DNA of 64,000 nt from Granulosicoccus sp045110475 (GTDB lineage Bacteria > Pseudomonadota > Gammaproteobacteria > Granulosicoccales > Granulosicoccaceae), in assembly GCA_045110475.1 (NCBI GenBank), contig JBGCGC010000035.1:1-64000 (forward strand), read 5' to 3'. Below, piece by piece: positions 27,663 through 37,206 of the stretch. The position numbers and the translations under genes are program-made. How positions within the stretch are numbered: the stretch's first letter is position 1; each line of letters opens with the position of its first letter. The notes below the pieces were generated by a model. That model saw nothing but the letters and a program-made list of their open reading frames with translations. It did not search any database and had not been told where the DNA came from.

Positions 27663-28376
27663 TTATCCCTTGACGCGTATGAGTTTTGGCCGGATACCTG
27701 CAGCGCGCAGCCGTTCGCGGGTTGCATCCAGACGTGCCTGTTCAAAAAATGGCCCGATGCGCACACGGTGACCAAAGCCACCGCCATTGTCCTCACGCAC
27801 GACGATAAAGGCATCCAGCCCACGGGTACGCAGCAAAGACTGTATTTGCAGCGCATCTTCCTGGTCCAGATAATTACCAGCCTCGATGTAGTAGGAATCC
27901 TGCCCGGATTCACTAGCCAGCATTTCGCGAACAAGCGCTTGCGGTCGCGCCTCTGGCTGCTCCGGTGCTGAAGGTTCCGCTCGCCGAGGCTCCGGCGGTG
28001 CGGCTTCTACTCCCTGAGAAGCCGCTGGTAGCCTCACAATCTGCGGCATCGCTGCAGTCACCGGCTGTTTTGCCCGGATCGGTGGCGGCTCGAAACGCGA
28101 TGGCTCCATGAACACAATTGGCGGCTCTACTGCCGACGCAGGCGCTTGTGGCTTGCGTGGAGCGAGCTGTTCCGGCAACACCGAGTAGTAGTCAAAATTC
28201 ATGCTGGCCACTTCGGACTCGCGACCCGCGCCGTTGGCACCCTGACTGATGATGCCGTCCACTGGCAGTCGCGACAGCAGCAATACGAAGGCCATGGCAA
28301 ATCCCACCAGCAAACCCAGCGCCAGAACAAACAGGCGGCTCTCTGAGACTACGGGCTTGGATTTGCTACTGGCCAT
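27663..28376 (-). CDS. SPOR-domain cell-division protein (FtsN-like)
   Basis: 237 residues. A short cytoplasmic tail is followed by one helix (LFVLALGLLVGFAMAFVLLL). A Pro/Glu/Ala-rich periplasmic linker (about 60-150) leads to a C-terminal SPOR domain (YYIEAGNYLDQEDALQIQSLL, HRVRIGPFFEQARLDATRERL). SPOR domains bind denuded glycan strands at the septum, and FtsN activates septal synthesis. It starts three bases after argS, the same order (priA, argS, SPOR protein) known from Pseudomonas. No hslVU follows in this window. Confidence 0.85.
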   Translation of the reverse strand: MASSKSKPVVSESRLFVLALGLLVGFAMAFVLLLSRLPVDGIISQGANGAGRESEVASMNFDYYSVLPEQLAPRKPQAPASAVEPPIVFMEPSRFEPPPIRAKQPVTAAMPQIVRLPAASQGVEAAPPEPRRAEPSAPEQPEARPQALVREMLASESGQDSYYIEAGNYLDQEDALQIQSLLRTRGLDAFIVVREDNGGGFGHRVRIGPFFEQARLDATRERLRAAGIRPKLIRVKG

Positions 28377-28379
28377 GGA

Positions 28380-30194
28380 CTACATCACCTCAGGTGTGGA
28401 TACGCCAATGATGGAGAGCCCGTTTGCCAAGACTTGCCGTACGGCAAGTAGCAGACACACGCGCGCCTGCCTCAGCTCCTGATCTTCCACCAACACTTTA
28501 TGTGCGTTGTAGTAACTGTGTAGACCATTTGCGAGATCTCGCAAGTATCCTGTGAGCTGGTGAGGCTCGTGTGCCAGCGCTGCGCGTTGCAAAAGTTCGG
28601 GATAGGTTGCCAATTGCGTCATCAGATCGGTCTCCGCCGTCTCTGTCAAGCGCCCCAATGCCGCAAGGCCAGCAGCCTTGTCGAATACCAGCTTGCGCTG
28701 TTCCAGCTGACGCATGACGCTGCAGATGCGTGCATAAGCGTATTGCACGTAATACACAGGATTATCGTTGGATTGGGATTTGGCCAGATCCAGATCAAAA
28801 TCCATGTGTTGCGAGTATTTGCGCATGACATAGAAGTACCGCGCCGCATCCTTACCCACCTCATCACGCAGCTCCCGGATAGTCACGAAGGAGCCGGAGC
28901 GGGTGGACATCTGTACCCGCTCACCGGCTCGGTAAAGAATGGCAAATTGTATGAGCACGAACTGCAGTTTCTCGCGCGGATAGCCAAGCGCTTCGCAGGC
29001 TGCAAGCATGCGGCTGGTGTAGCCATGATGATCAGCACCAAACAGGTACAGTACTTCGTCAAAACCACGCTGAATCTTGTTGTCGATGTAGGCGATATCC
29101 GATGCAAAGTAGGTCGTCAGCCCATTGGCCCGCACGATAGGTCGGTCCTTCTCATCACCAAAGTTCGACGATTTAAACCAGGTGACGCCCTCTTTCACGT
29201 AAGTGTGTCCGGCGGCTTCCAGACGTTTCACCACTTCCTGCACCTGCGGAGCGATACTTCGCTCGCTGAACCATTGATCGTATTGCACACCAAATTCTGC
29301 CAGATCATCCTTGATATCCTCGAGGATGGCGTCAAGAGCAGCATCAAACACCTGCCGATACTGAGCGTTCCCGAGAAGCTGCTGAGCGCGCTGAATCAAT
29401 GCATCAATGTGCTTCTCCTTGTCACCGCCAGCGGGCTCATCAGCGACGACGTCACTGAACACGTCAGCGGCCTTGTGGCGCAGCGTTTCACCATGCTCAT
29501 CACGCAGCGACTGGCTGATAGTGATGATGTATTCGCCCTTGTATCCGTTTGAGGGAAACACCAGCTCCTCCCCACACAAAACGAGATATCGCAGCCAGAC
29601 ACTGGTGGCAAGGATATCCATTTGCCGTCCAGCGTCGTTGACGTAATACTCTCGCTCGACAGTAAAACCGGCGGCATCGAGCAGGTTTGAAACGGTGGCG
29701 CCCATCGCAGCTCCGCGACCATGACCCACGTGCAGGGGCCCGGTTGGGTTGGCAGACACAAATTCCACTTGAACACGTTTTCCCGCTCCTACATCGCTGC
29801 GCCCGAAAGCCGCACCCTGACCGAGAACGCTGGCAACAACCGCACACTGCGCATCGTCTGCCTGGAAGAAATTGATAAACCCTGGACCTGCAATAACCAC
29901 TTGCTTGACTGACGTGGAGGATGGCATTGCATCGATCAGGGCCTGCGCAATGTCGCGCGGTGGACGCTTGGCAGGCTTGGCCAGCATCATGGCAAGATTG
30001 GATGCAAAGTCACCATGGCTTGCATCGCGTGTGCGAGTAACGCTGATCGTCGGGTTGACATCTTCTGGCACAATGCCATTAGCTTTAAGCACAGCCAGCG
30101 CATCGCTTAACTGCTGTTCAATCTGGGGAATCACGGGCAAGGTCCACACAGGGTATCTGGCCGATAAGTCTAGCACCAGAGAGACGACGCTCAC
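28380..30194 (-). CDS. argS: Arginyl-tRNA synthetase
   Basis: 604 residues from a GTG at 30194. The true start may lie up to 20 residues downstream, because typical ArgS proteins begin close to IPQIEQQLSDAL. Class I motifs: HVGH in SANPTGPLHVGHGRGAAM, and the anticodon-binding C-terminus ALAHEPHQLTGYLRDLANGL with the terminal VLANGLSIIGVSTPEVM. The KMSKS site is degenerate (VQMSTRSGSF), as usual for ArgS. It leads the argS-SPOR pair. Confidence 0.95.
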   Translation of the reverse strand: MSVVSLVLDLSARYPVWTLPVIPQIEQQLSDALAVLKANGIVPEDVNPTISVTRTRDASHGDFASNLAMMLAKPAKRPPRDIAQALIDAMPSSTSVKQVVIAGPGFINFFQADDAQCAVVASVLGQGAAFGRSDVGAGKRVQVEFVSANPTGPLHVGHGRGAAMGATVSNLLDAAGFTVEREYYVNDAGRQMDILATSVWLRYLVLCGEELVFPSNGYKGEYIITISQSLRDEHGETLRHKAADVFSDVVADEPAGGDKEKHIDALIQRAQQLLGNAQYRQVFDAALDAILEDIKDDLAEFGVQYDQWFSERSIAPQVQEVVKRLEAAGHTYVKEGVTWFKSSNFGDEKDRPIVRANGLTTYFASDIAYIDNKIQRGFDEVLYLFGADHHGYTSRMLAACEALGYPREKLQFVLIQFAILYRAGERVQMSTRSGSFVTIRELRDEVGKDAARYFYVMRKYSQHMDFDLDLAKSQSNDNPVYYVQYAYARICSVMRQLEQRKLVFDKAAGLAALGRLTETAETDLMTQLATYPELLQRAALAHEPHQLTGYLRDLANGLHSYYNAHKVLVEDQELRQARVCLLLAVRQVLANGLSIIGVSTPEVM

Positions 30195-30378
30195 GATGTC
30201 TGTTTCAGTGAGTGAACGTGCTTTTCAAAGCCGGGACAGCTGATCGCCAACTTATCCGCTCCCCAAGCTCGGTAGTTTCTATCCACGCATAGTTTTCAGC
30301 TTTTAGTAGATCCTCGCATTCGCAGGGACAACGAACGTTGTTTAGAAGATGACTTCGCTAAAAAATCACGGCCAAACG

Positions 30379-32565
30379 CTAAAAAAGATCGACAGGATCA
30401 ACATCAATCGACCATCGACATCGTCTGGCGCCGGGTAGCGCATCAATGAGTTGCGACAAACACGACAAACTGCCATTAAGAGTCGAACGTAAATTCGATT
30501 GCAGTAGCAATTGCGCTCGATAGCGACCACCCAGACGTTCCATCGGTGCAGGCGCGGGTCCCAGAATGTCCAGCTGCTGCCCGGAATAGCTTTTGAGGCT
30601 GGCTGCAACTTCCAGTAAAAACTGGTGTGGCTCGGCTACGGTCACCGCTTCTGCCCGTACCAGCGCCATGAATGAATACGGGGGTAGATCGGCCAGTTTT
30701 CGCTCTGCCATGGCAATTTTTGCAAACGGTGCATAGCCGTCGACGATCAAGGTTTGCAACATGGGGCTGTCTGGATTCCGCGTCTGGATGAGAACGGTGC
30801 CACTGGTCTTTTCACGTCCTGCCCTGCCCGCTACTTGCAAGATCAGTTGACCCATGTGTTCCAGCGAACGAAAATCCGTACCAAACAAACCCCGGTCGGC
30901 ATCCAGTATGCCAACCAGGGTCAGCTTGGGAAAATGATGCCCCTTGGCAAGCATCTGTGTGCCCACCAGTATTCTGGCCTCGCCACTGGTTGCCAATGCC
31001 AATTGCTGTTCCAGTGCACCTTTGCGTCGGGTGCTGTCACGATCAATCCGTGCGATCAGCACATCAGGGAAAGCATCCTGCAGAGCAGCCGCTATCCGTT
31101 CGGTACCATACCCCACACGATCCAGCTCTACCGAACCACAACTCTCGCAACCGGCTGGCATCCGGCGTTCGGATCCGCAGTGATGACAGCGCAGTCGATT
31201 ACTTCTTGCATGCACCGTCATATTGGCATCACATCGATTGCAATCTGCGGCAGAGCCACAATCGTTGCACAGCAAGGTCGGGGCAAAGCCACGACGATTA
31301 ATAAACACGAGTGCCTGGCCTGCATTATCCAGATGCTGCCGAATGGCATCAATCATGCGATCGCTCATTCCCTCTATCAATTTTCGCCGGCGAATATCCA
31401 TCAGACCCAGCTTGGGTGGCACCGCTTCTCCGGCTCGATTTGTCAAGGGTAACTGTACAAACTTGCCACTATCGACGTTGTTAAGACTTTCAAACGAGGG
31501 GGTGGCACTGCCAAGTACTACAGGGCAATTCCTGGCTCTGGCGCGCATCAGTGCAAGATCCCGGGCATGGTAGCGAAACCCGTCTTGTTGCTTGAACGAG
31601 TTGTCATGCTCTTCATCCACAATGATCAGGCCCAGACGTGGCATGGCAGCCAGAATCGAGGACCGCGTACCAATCACCACATCAGCATATCCATGTGCCG
31701 CACACAACCAGTTTTGCATGCGCTGTGTATCGTTGAGTCCGGAATGCAGGCTAACCAGGCAACCATCCAGACGCTGTTCAAAACGGCTCATCAGCTGAGG
31801 AGTCAGAGATATTTCAGGAACCAGTACCAGAGCCTGCAAGCCACGACTACACGCCGCCTCGATACCTCTTAGATAGACTTCTGTTTTGCCACTACCAGTA
31901 ACCCCGTTAAGCAGGAATCGTTGATTGCTCCCCAACGCATTAATGATCTGATCGACCGCGTTTTGCTGTTCATCGGCAAGCTCAGGTGCTTGCGCATGAG
32001 CTTTGTTATCCGGAATCTGCAAGGCCTTCTCACACACCACCCAGCCCTTTTCCATTAGCGGAGCCAATGAAGCACGCCAACGTGGGCTGATCCTGACCAA
32101 AGAATCTGCACCGGCAGACTTACCTGATAAGTCCGCCAGATAGCTGGCTATCTGAAATTGCACTTTTGCACGCTTTAGCGTGTCTGGCACGGGTGCAGGC
32201 CCAGCCCAGTGATAAAACTCACGTTCAGCAATGGCGGCATCCTGCCCCTTGCGGAGCAGACTGGGCAACGCAGATGCCATAACGTCGCCCAGAGGGTGGT
32301 GGTAGTAGCGGCTTGCCCATTCAAGAAGATTCATGAGATCGTCCGGGATCAGCGCGTATTCATCATGGACACGGCGCACTGCACGCAGTTTGTTCTCGGG
32401 GACTTCTGAACTCTGCACGGCACCCAACACGACACCAATGACTTCACGACGCCCGAAAGGCACGCTGACTCTCGCCCCACGAATCACGGGATCACTGGAT
32501 TTCCATTGATAGTCAAACACCCGGAACAGTGGTGTCGGAATGGCCACTTGTACAAGTGTGCTCAT
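30379..32565 (-). CDS. priA: Primosomal protein N' (PriA replication-restart helicase)
   Basis: 728 residues. The N-terminal DNA-binding region begins VQVAIPTPLFRVFDYQW. The helicase core has NGVTGSGKTEVYLRG and DEEHDNSFKQQDG, then the eight-Cys zinc region (LLCNDCGSAADCNRCDANM, LRCHHCGSERRMPAGCESCG) and motif VI ILQVAGRAGREKTSG. PriA rebuilds replication forks away from the origin. Its upstream region is the 515-bp AT-rich stretch with DnaA boxes. Confidence 0.96.
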   Translation of the reverse strand: MSTLVQVAIPTPLFRVFDYQWKSSDPVIRGARVSVPFGRREVIGVVLGAVQSSEVPENKLRAVRRVHDEYALIPDDLMNLLEWASRYYHHPLGDVMASALPSLLRKGQDAAIAEREFYHWAGPAPVPDTLKRAKVQFQIASYLADLSGKSAGADSLVRISPRWRASLAPLMEKGWVVCEKALQIPDNKAHAQAPELADEQQNAVDQIINALGSNQRFLLNGVTGSGKTEVYLRGIEAACSRGLQALVLVPEISLTPQLMSRFEQRLDGCLVSLHSGLNDTQRMQNWLCAAHGYADVVIGTRSSILAAMPRLGLIIVDEEHDNSFKQQDGFRYHARDLALMRARARNCPVVLGSATPSFESLNNVDSGKFVQLPLTNRAGEAVPPKLGLMDIRRRKLIEGMSDRMIDAIRQHLDNAGQALVFINRRGFAPTLLCNDCGSAADCNRCDANMTVHARSNRLRCHHCGSERRMPAGCESCGSVELDRVGYGTERIAAALQDAFPDVLIARIDRDSTRRKGALEQQLALATSGEARILVGTQMLAKGHHFPKLTLVGILDADRGLFGTDFRSLEHMGQLILQVAGRAGREKTSGTVLIQTRNPDSPMLQTLIVDGYAPFAKIAMAERKLADLPPYSFMALVRAEAVTVAEPHQFLLEVAASLKSYSGQQLDILGPAPAPMERLGGRYRAQLLLQSNLRSTLNGSLSCLSQLIDALPGARRCRWSIDVDPVDLF

Positions 32566-33080
32566 CCTGTCCGGACTAACCCCTTTGATCCTGATGCACG
32601 GATGATTGGCATCTGATGATTGGAACCCTGCACGTTAGTGTCAATAAAACGTGATTTATCAACAATTTCTGTGGATAACTTTGTGGACAAAGCTGTAATT
32701 CGCCTCTCTATCGCCGATGGCTAGCCGGTTTGCCAAAATTGGATAAAGTTTGATCAATCGGTATATATCAATACAAATCAATAGTTTACATACTTTTCTT
32801 AATATCAACTCACTAGCTTATACAATATGTTTCACTATTCATCAACGCCTTTTCGCTCTTGTGTATAAGCACAACAAAAAATAATTGACGTCAAGGCTTG
32901 GGAATGACAAATAACAGGCAATTTACAGATTTTTGTAAAAATTATCGGTTTCCAGGATAAAACTCAGATGACACAGACTCACACCTGAGTGTTACCAGAT
33001 CTCTCACCTGGCACGCATGTGCGCAGACTAGTGCCTTATGAGTCGAGATTATTCAAAGGGTTATTCCACCTACCCCGTCC
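32566..33080. other. AT-rich intergenic region with clustered DnaA boxes: candidate replication origin
   Basis: 515 bp without a gene. Within 35 bp lie TTATCAACA (32656-32664, one mismatch to TTATCCACA), TGTGGATAA (32670-32678, perfect box on the minus strand) and TGTGGACAA (32682-32690, one mismatch). A further TGTGTATAA (32860-32868) matches TTATNCACA perfectly, and a weaker TTATACAAT is at 32818-32826. Between them, about 32740-32850 is strongly AT-rich (GTATATATCAATACAAATCA), a plausible unwinding element. No dnaA, gidA or parAB is nearby, and genes on both sides run in the same direction, so strand switch gives no support. Confidence 0.5.
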
Positions 33081-34469
33081 TTAATCGAGACTCTTGATCG
33101 ACATGACAAGATTTTGAATGGTGTCACGAGCATCACCAAATAGCACTCGGGTAACCGGCGAAAACAACAACGGGTTTTCCACGCCAGCATAGCCGGTACC
33201 ATCACCCCTCTTCAGGACAATGACCCGTTTGGCCTTGTCCACGTCCAAAACCGGCATGCCGTAAAGCGGAGAGTCTGTGTCATCGCGAGCAGCCGGGTTT
33301 ACGATGTCGTTCGCCCCGACCACAAGGGCGACATCAACCTCGGAGAATTCAGCGTTGATATCCGAAAGATCCTGAATTTTTTCATAAGGCACACCTGCTT
33401 CAGCCAGCAATACGTTCATATGCCCAGGCATCCGACCGGCAACGGGATGAATCGCAAAGCCTGTGGTTACCCCACGCGCTTCCAGCAACTGTGTTAGCTC
33501 ACGAAGCTTGTGTTGTGCCTGAGCTGTCGCCATTCCGTAGCCAGGAATGATCTCCACCCGTCGCGCGTAGGCCATATCTACCGCTGCATCACGAGCATCG
33601 ATCGTATTGACGTGGTCGCGGCTGTCGATTCCAGCACTGTCGTCGGGGCCAATGCCAAATCCCGAGTACATGATCTCGCTAAGACGTCGATTGACAGCTC
33701 GCGCCATTAGCCGCGTTAGCAGCGAGCCTGCAGCGAAAACAATGGTCCCCGCCACCACCATGGCAGGATTATTCAAAACAAAGCCATCAAACGCCACTGC
33801 CAGACCGGTTAACGCGTTGTAAAAAGATACCAATACCGGCATGTCTGCGATAGACGTTGGCAAGGTCATGAGCAAGCCAAAACTGACGGCTAAAACGACA
33901 AACATCAGCAGCAACATCGGATGAGCCGTTGACGAGGTCGCGATGATCAGACCCAACAGCAGCACCAGAGCACTGTTGGCGAGGTAGGCTACCTGACGCT
34001 TGGCGAAACCTCCACGAGCTGCAAACAGACCGTTGAGACGAAAAAAAGCAAACACGGAACCCGCGAAGGCCACGCAACCGATTAGCGCACCGACCATCGC
34101 TAACGCTTTTTCAGCAGGCCCATAAATTGACACATGCAGCAGCACCAGAACGGATATTCCTGCGGCTGCAAGCCCTCCAAGTCCGTTGTATAGCGCAATC
34201 ATCTGTGGCATGCGGGTCATCTCTACACGGCGGGCATGCACCAGAGAGAGCAAGCCGCCAGACATGACAGCCACGACGATAAGCCAATGATTGGCAGTCA
34301 GATCCGGATGAAAGAACATGGAGCCGATGGCAAGCAACATTCCTATCCCACCGACCCAGATGCCACGACGGGCCTTTCTCGGTGAGCTCAGGTTTCGCAG
34401 TGCTGTAATAAATAGCACGGTAGCAACAAACCAGGCGAGTTGAACCATTACGGGAACGGAGTCTTGCAT
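33081..34469 (-). CDS. pntB: NAD(P) transhydrogenase subunit beta
   Basis: 462 residues, exactly the E. coli length. About nine membrane helices are followed by the NADP(H)-binding domain III (VEIIPGYGMATAQAQHKL, FAIHPVAGRMPGHMNVLLAEAGVPY, DVALVVGANDIVNPAA, GDGTGYAGVENPL). With PntA it uses the proton gradient to drive NADH + NADP+ to NAD+ + NADPH. It starts three bases after pntA2 and is the last gene of the three-gene operon. Confidence 0.96.
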   Translation of the reverse strand: MQDSVPVMVQLAWFVATVLFITALRNLSSPRKARRGIWVGGIGMLLAIGSMFFHPDLTANHWLIVVAVMSGGLLSLVHARRVEMTRMPQMIALYNGLGGLAAAGISVLVLLHVSIYGPAEKALAMVGALIGCVAFAGSVFAFFRLNGLFAARGGFAKRQVAYLANSALVLLLGLIIATSSTAHPMLLLMFVVLAVSFGLLMTLPTSIADMPVLVSFYNALTGLAVAFDGFVLNNPAMVVAGTIVFAAGSLLTRLMARAVNRRLSEIMYSGFGIGPDDSAGIDSRDHVNTIDARDAAVDMAYARRVEIIPGYGMATAQAQHKLRELTQLLEARGVTTGFAIHPVAGRMPGHMNVLLAEAGVPYEKIQDLSDINAEFSEVDVALVVGANDIVNPAARDDTDSPLYGMPVLDVDKAKRVIVLKRGDGTGYAGVENPLLFSPVTRVLFGDARDTIQNLVMSIKSLD

Positions 34470-34472
34470 GAG

Positions 34473-34874
34473 CTACTGATCACCCTTGACGCTGATTGTC
34501 GAAGGTTTTCCTGATGCGCCCCCCGGATGACCGGCACGGCCATCGACAATACTGTCATTCACCAGCTGCACCCCTTGCAACGACTCTGCACCACGTGAGC
34601 CTTTTTGTTCGAAGAGGTGAAGCATTCGATCAGTCACAACAAACCCGCCGACTACATTGGCCGCAGCAGCCATCACAGCAATAAAACCAATAACCATCTC
34701 CAGCGTCCCTGACGCATTGGCAAGAGCAAGCATGGCACCAGCCAGTACAATTCCGTGAATGAAGTTTGATCCGGACAACATCGGCGTGTGTAGCAGGGAA
34801 GGCACCCGGGCAATCAGGACATAGCCTGCAACCGCTGCCAGCAATACAAGATATAGCGCGCTAACAATACTCAT
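34473..34874 (-). CDS. pntAB: NAD(P) transhydrogenase subunit alpha part 2 (membrane domain)
   Basis: 133 residues with three to four helices (LYLVLLAAVAGYVLIARVPS, FIHGIVLAGAMLALANA, LEMVIGFIAVMAAAANVVGG). In the split form of the enzyme this protein is separate from the NAD-binding domain I. A 30-residue Gly/Ser-rich tail follows the last helix. Its ATG overlaps the pntA1 stop (ATGA at 34871-34874), so the two are translationally coupled. Confidence 0.93.
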   Translation of the reverse strand: MSIVSALYLVLLAAVAGYVLIARVPSLLHTPMLSGSNFIHGIVLAGAMLALANASGTLEMVIGFIAVMAAAANVVGGFVVTDRMLHLFEQKGSRGAESLQGVQLVNDSIVDGRAGHPGGASGKPSTISVKGDQ

Positions 34875-36559
34875 ATAGTCAATTGCTCCATCAGCTTACG
34901 TGCTTGTCCAGTCCAGTCCTGTTTTTCCACCTCATCATCAAGCTCTAGCTGAACAGTGAGCTTCTGCACACCAGCATCATCAAGCACGGCAATATCCTCA
35001 AAACGCCTGAAGCCAAATGAATAAAGGCACTCCTGAAGCGCAGGTCCGACGCCGTTGATGCGGGTAAAATCATCCGCTTGCGACTCTTCTTCTATTGGCT
35101 CCGATGGCTGTATCGTCAGGCCATCGAGTGCCTGTAAATCATCCACATTCTCCATGACCTGCAAGTGATCAAGGTCTGCAAGGTCAGAACCTTTGACGTC
35201 GCCAGGAGCTGAGAGCTCTACCTGGTTTGCTTGGTCATCTCCGGTTCTGGCTACAAGATCTGTGGGTGCCCCGTCAATCGCACTGCCGGATTCAGAAACC
35301 GCTGTTAGCGCATCTTCTGCCGGCTCACGATCTACTCCATTAGCATCGGTGTGATCTTCAGGCTCCACCAGCCAACCGGCACTCTGGTCTGGAAAATCCG
35401 ATGCAACGTGAACGGCACCGCCAAAGGCTACATGCTCGGTTTCCATCAAGCTGGCCGTTGGACCGTGATTAACGTTCCCGTCGTGGCATACGACGCAGCG
35501 GGCAATGATGTCGTCGTCAGGGTCCAGCACCACTTCGTCGTGGCGTATAACCAGTTGCAACATGTTGTACACATTGCGTCCGTACATCTCGCTGGCATGT
35601 ACTGCTCCATGACTAGGTAGATTCAAAGGTCCAACAATCAGTGTTTCATGGTGGTAGTAGTGTTCGCCAACGTGCGTTAATTCGCAGTTACCACCCGTCG
35701 AGGCCGCCAGATCGACAATTACGGACTCCGGCAGCATGCCGTCCACCATGTCTTCCGTTATGATTCGTGGCGCATTTCGTCCAGGAATGGAGGCCGCGCA
35801 AATCACGACGTGGGCACGAGCAAGATGCTCCGCCAGCACATCATGCTGCTTCTGCCGTTCGTCCTTACGCAGGGCGCGAGCGAATCCACCAGCACCTTCA
35901 ACCTCAACTCCGGTGTCAACCATCCTTGCCCCCAACGACTCGATCTGCTCCTTGGCCGCACGTCGGATATCGTACCCCTCTACCTGAGCACCCAGGCGAC
36001 GGGCGGTAGCAATTGCCTGCAAACCGGCAACTCCCGCACCGATAACCAGCACCCGGGAGGGGCGAATGGTGCCCGCAGCGGTAGTCAGCATCGGGAACAT
36101 GCGCGGTGACAACTCGGCAGCCAGAAGGGCAGCCTTGTAACCTGCAACGGTCGCCTGCGATGACAACGCGTCCATGGGTTGGGCACGGGTGGTTCGGGGC
36201 ATGTGATCCATGGCAAGCACAGTGATTCGGCCAAGTCTCAGCGCTTCGACCTCATTAACATGCTGGAAAGCCGACATGCTGCAGATAAGCACAGAGCCTG
36301 CTCGAAGTTCGCTGATTTCATCAAGCGTCGGACACACCACTTTGACGATGATGTCGGCGCCACGGACAACCTCGGCAAAGCTGTCGTGCACCGTAGCACC
36401 CTGGTAATCGTCATCGTGGAAGCTTGCGCTATGTCCGCACTCCGCTTCGATACGCACTTGCAGGCCCGACTGAATCAGACGCTCCACCCGCGAAGGATCC
36501 AGCGCGACACGCCGTTCGCTAGGGCGCCGCTCTCGCGGCAAGGCAATAATTAGTGACAA
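34871..36559 (-). CDS. pntAA: NAD(P) transhydrogenase subunit alpha part 1 with C-terminal helix-hairpin-helix module
   Basis: 562 residues from a TTG at 36559 giving MSLIIALPRERRPSERRVAL; AGAGGTG lies six bases upstream. The frame is open to 36739, but the extra 60 residues do not fit the family. Residues 1 to about 375 are the NAD-binding domain I (VLVIGAGVAGLQAIATARRLGA, ASTGGNCELT). A long acidic linker (about 385-495) and a terminal module (496-562) follow: DDFTRINGVGPALQECLYSFG, then FEDIAVLDDAGVQKL and a QDWTGQARKL end. The module resembles the HhH domain fused to some ribosomal L21 and NuoE proteins. Usual PntAA is about 380 residues. Confidence 0.92.
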   Translation of the reverse strand: MSLIIALPRERRPSERRVALDPSRVERLIQSGLQVRIEAECGHSASFHDDDYQGATVHDSFAEVVRGADIIVKVVCPTLDEISELRAGSVLICSMSAFQHVNEVEALRLGRITVLAMDHMPRTTRAQPMDALSSQATVAGYKAALLAAELSPRMFPMLTTAAGTIRPSRVLVIGAGVAGLQAIATARRLGAQVEGYDIRRAAKEQIESLGARMVDTGVEVEGAGGFARALRKDERQKQHDVLAEHLARAHVVICAASIPGRNAPRIITEDMVDGMLPESVIVDLAASTGGNCELTHVGEHYYHHETLIVGPLNLPSHGAVHASEMYGRNVYNMLQLVIRHDEVVLDPDDDIIARCVVCHDGNVNHGPTASLMETEHVAFGGAVHVASDFPDQSAGWLVEPEDHTDANGVDREPAEDALTAVSESGSAIDGAPTDLVARTGDDQANQVELSAPGDVKGSDLADLDHLQVMENVDDLQALDGLTIQPSEPIEEESQADDFTRINGVGPALQECLYSFGFRRFEDIAVLDDAGVQKLTVQLELDDEVEKQDWTGQARKLMEQLTI

Positions 36560-37206
36560 AGAGCACCTCTTGGACAAGGGCGAATTGACAAGTGTCCGGT
36601 ATACTAGCGCGAACGGGTCATGAAACGCCTGAATCTTTCCGGAAGCCAGACCCCGATCGACCCTTTCCTTGTTGCTTAATCTGCAAAGGAGCTGGTCGCG
36701 GCCCGGCGCAATACACATCGCATTCCGATCTGGCCGCACAGGATTCGTTACAGTAGAAAAGAGGCTCGGAGTATTCTGGTGGCTTCATGGATAGATAAGG
36801 CTAGAGTCGTGAGGCGCCAGAGACGTCCGGTATTCAACATCCGTGCGTATCAGGTTTCCTCGTTATCGGTAGTTTACTCCGCGAGCGCCTCTGCCGCATC
36901 ACCTTTGAACAAGACAGTAATACACCATAAAATCAGCACCTCAAATATCGACACCAGCTACGCAGGAAAACAACGGCAAGGCAGATCGAATCCGTACCAC
37001 ACGGTCTGCTCGCATTCAGGCTTTTTCCAGCGTGCGATAGAGGCACATATTTTGCGCGTGCAAGACAAAACCCAAGAAAAACAAATTGATATGCAGCAGT
37101 TTCATTTCGGCGATTTTCTGCGGATCAAAACCGACCACATGGCTCCAATCTGTGTTCATTTGCGTACACACAGCCAAGCCCGTAGACAGGCCACGGCTTT
37201 AAAAGT
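36560..37206. other. Intergenic region between pntAA and hemH, 647 bp
   Basis: Divergent region that should hold the promoters of both the pnt operon and hemH. A plus-strand open frame at 36779-37210 overlaps the hemH start by ATGA, but it has a GTG start, a biased residue mix and no recognisable domain, so I do not call it. No strong hairpin is seen. Confidence 0.5.

Noticed and set aside
28560..29552. 330-codon frame antisense to argS
   Set aside because: It lies wholly within argS on the opposite strand and has no recognisable domain; long antisense frames are expected in such sequence.
34871..36559. CVVCHDG in PntAA, which looks like a CxxCH heme c site
   Set aside because: The domain is cytoplasmic and no cytochrome fold surrounds it; c-type heme is attached in the periplasm, so the match is by chance.
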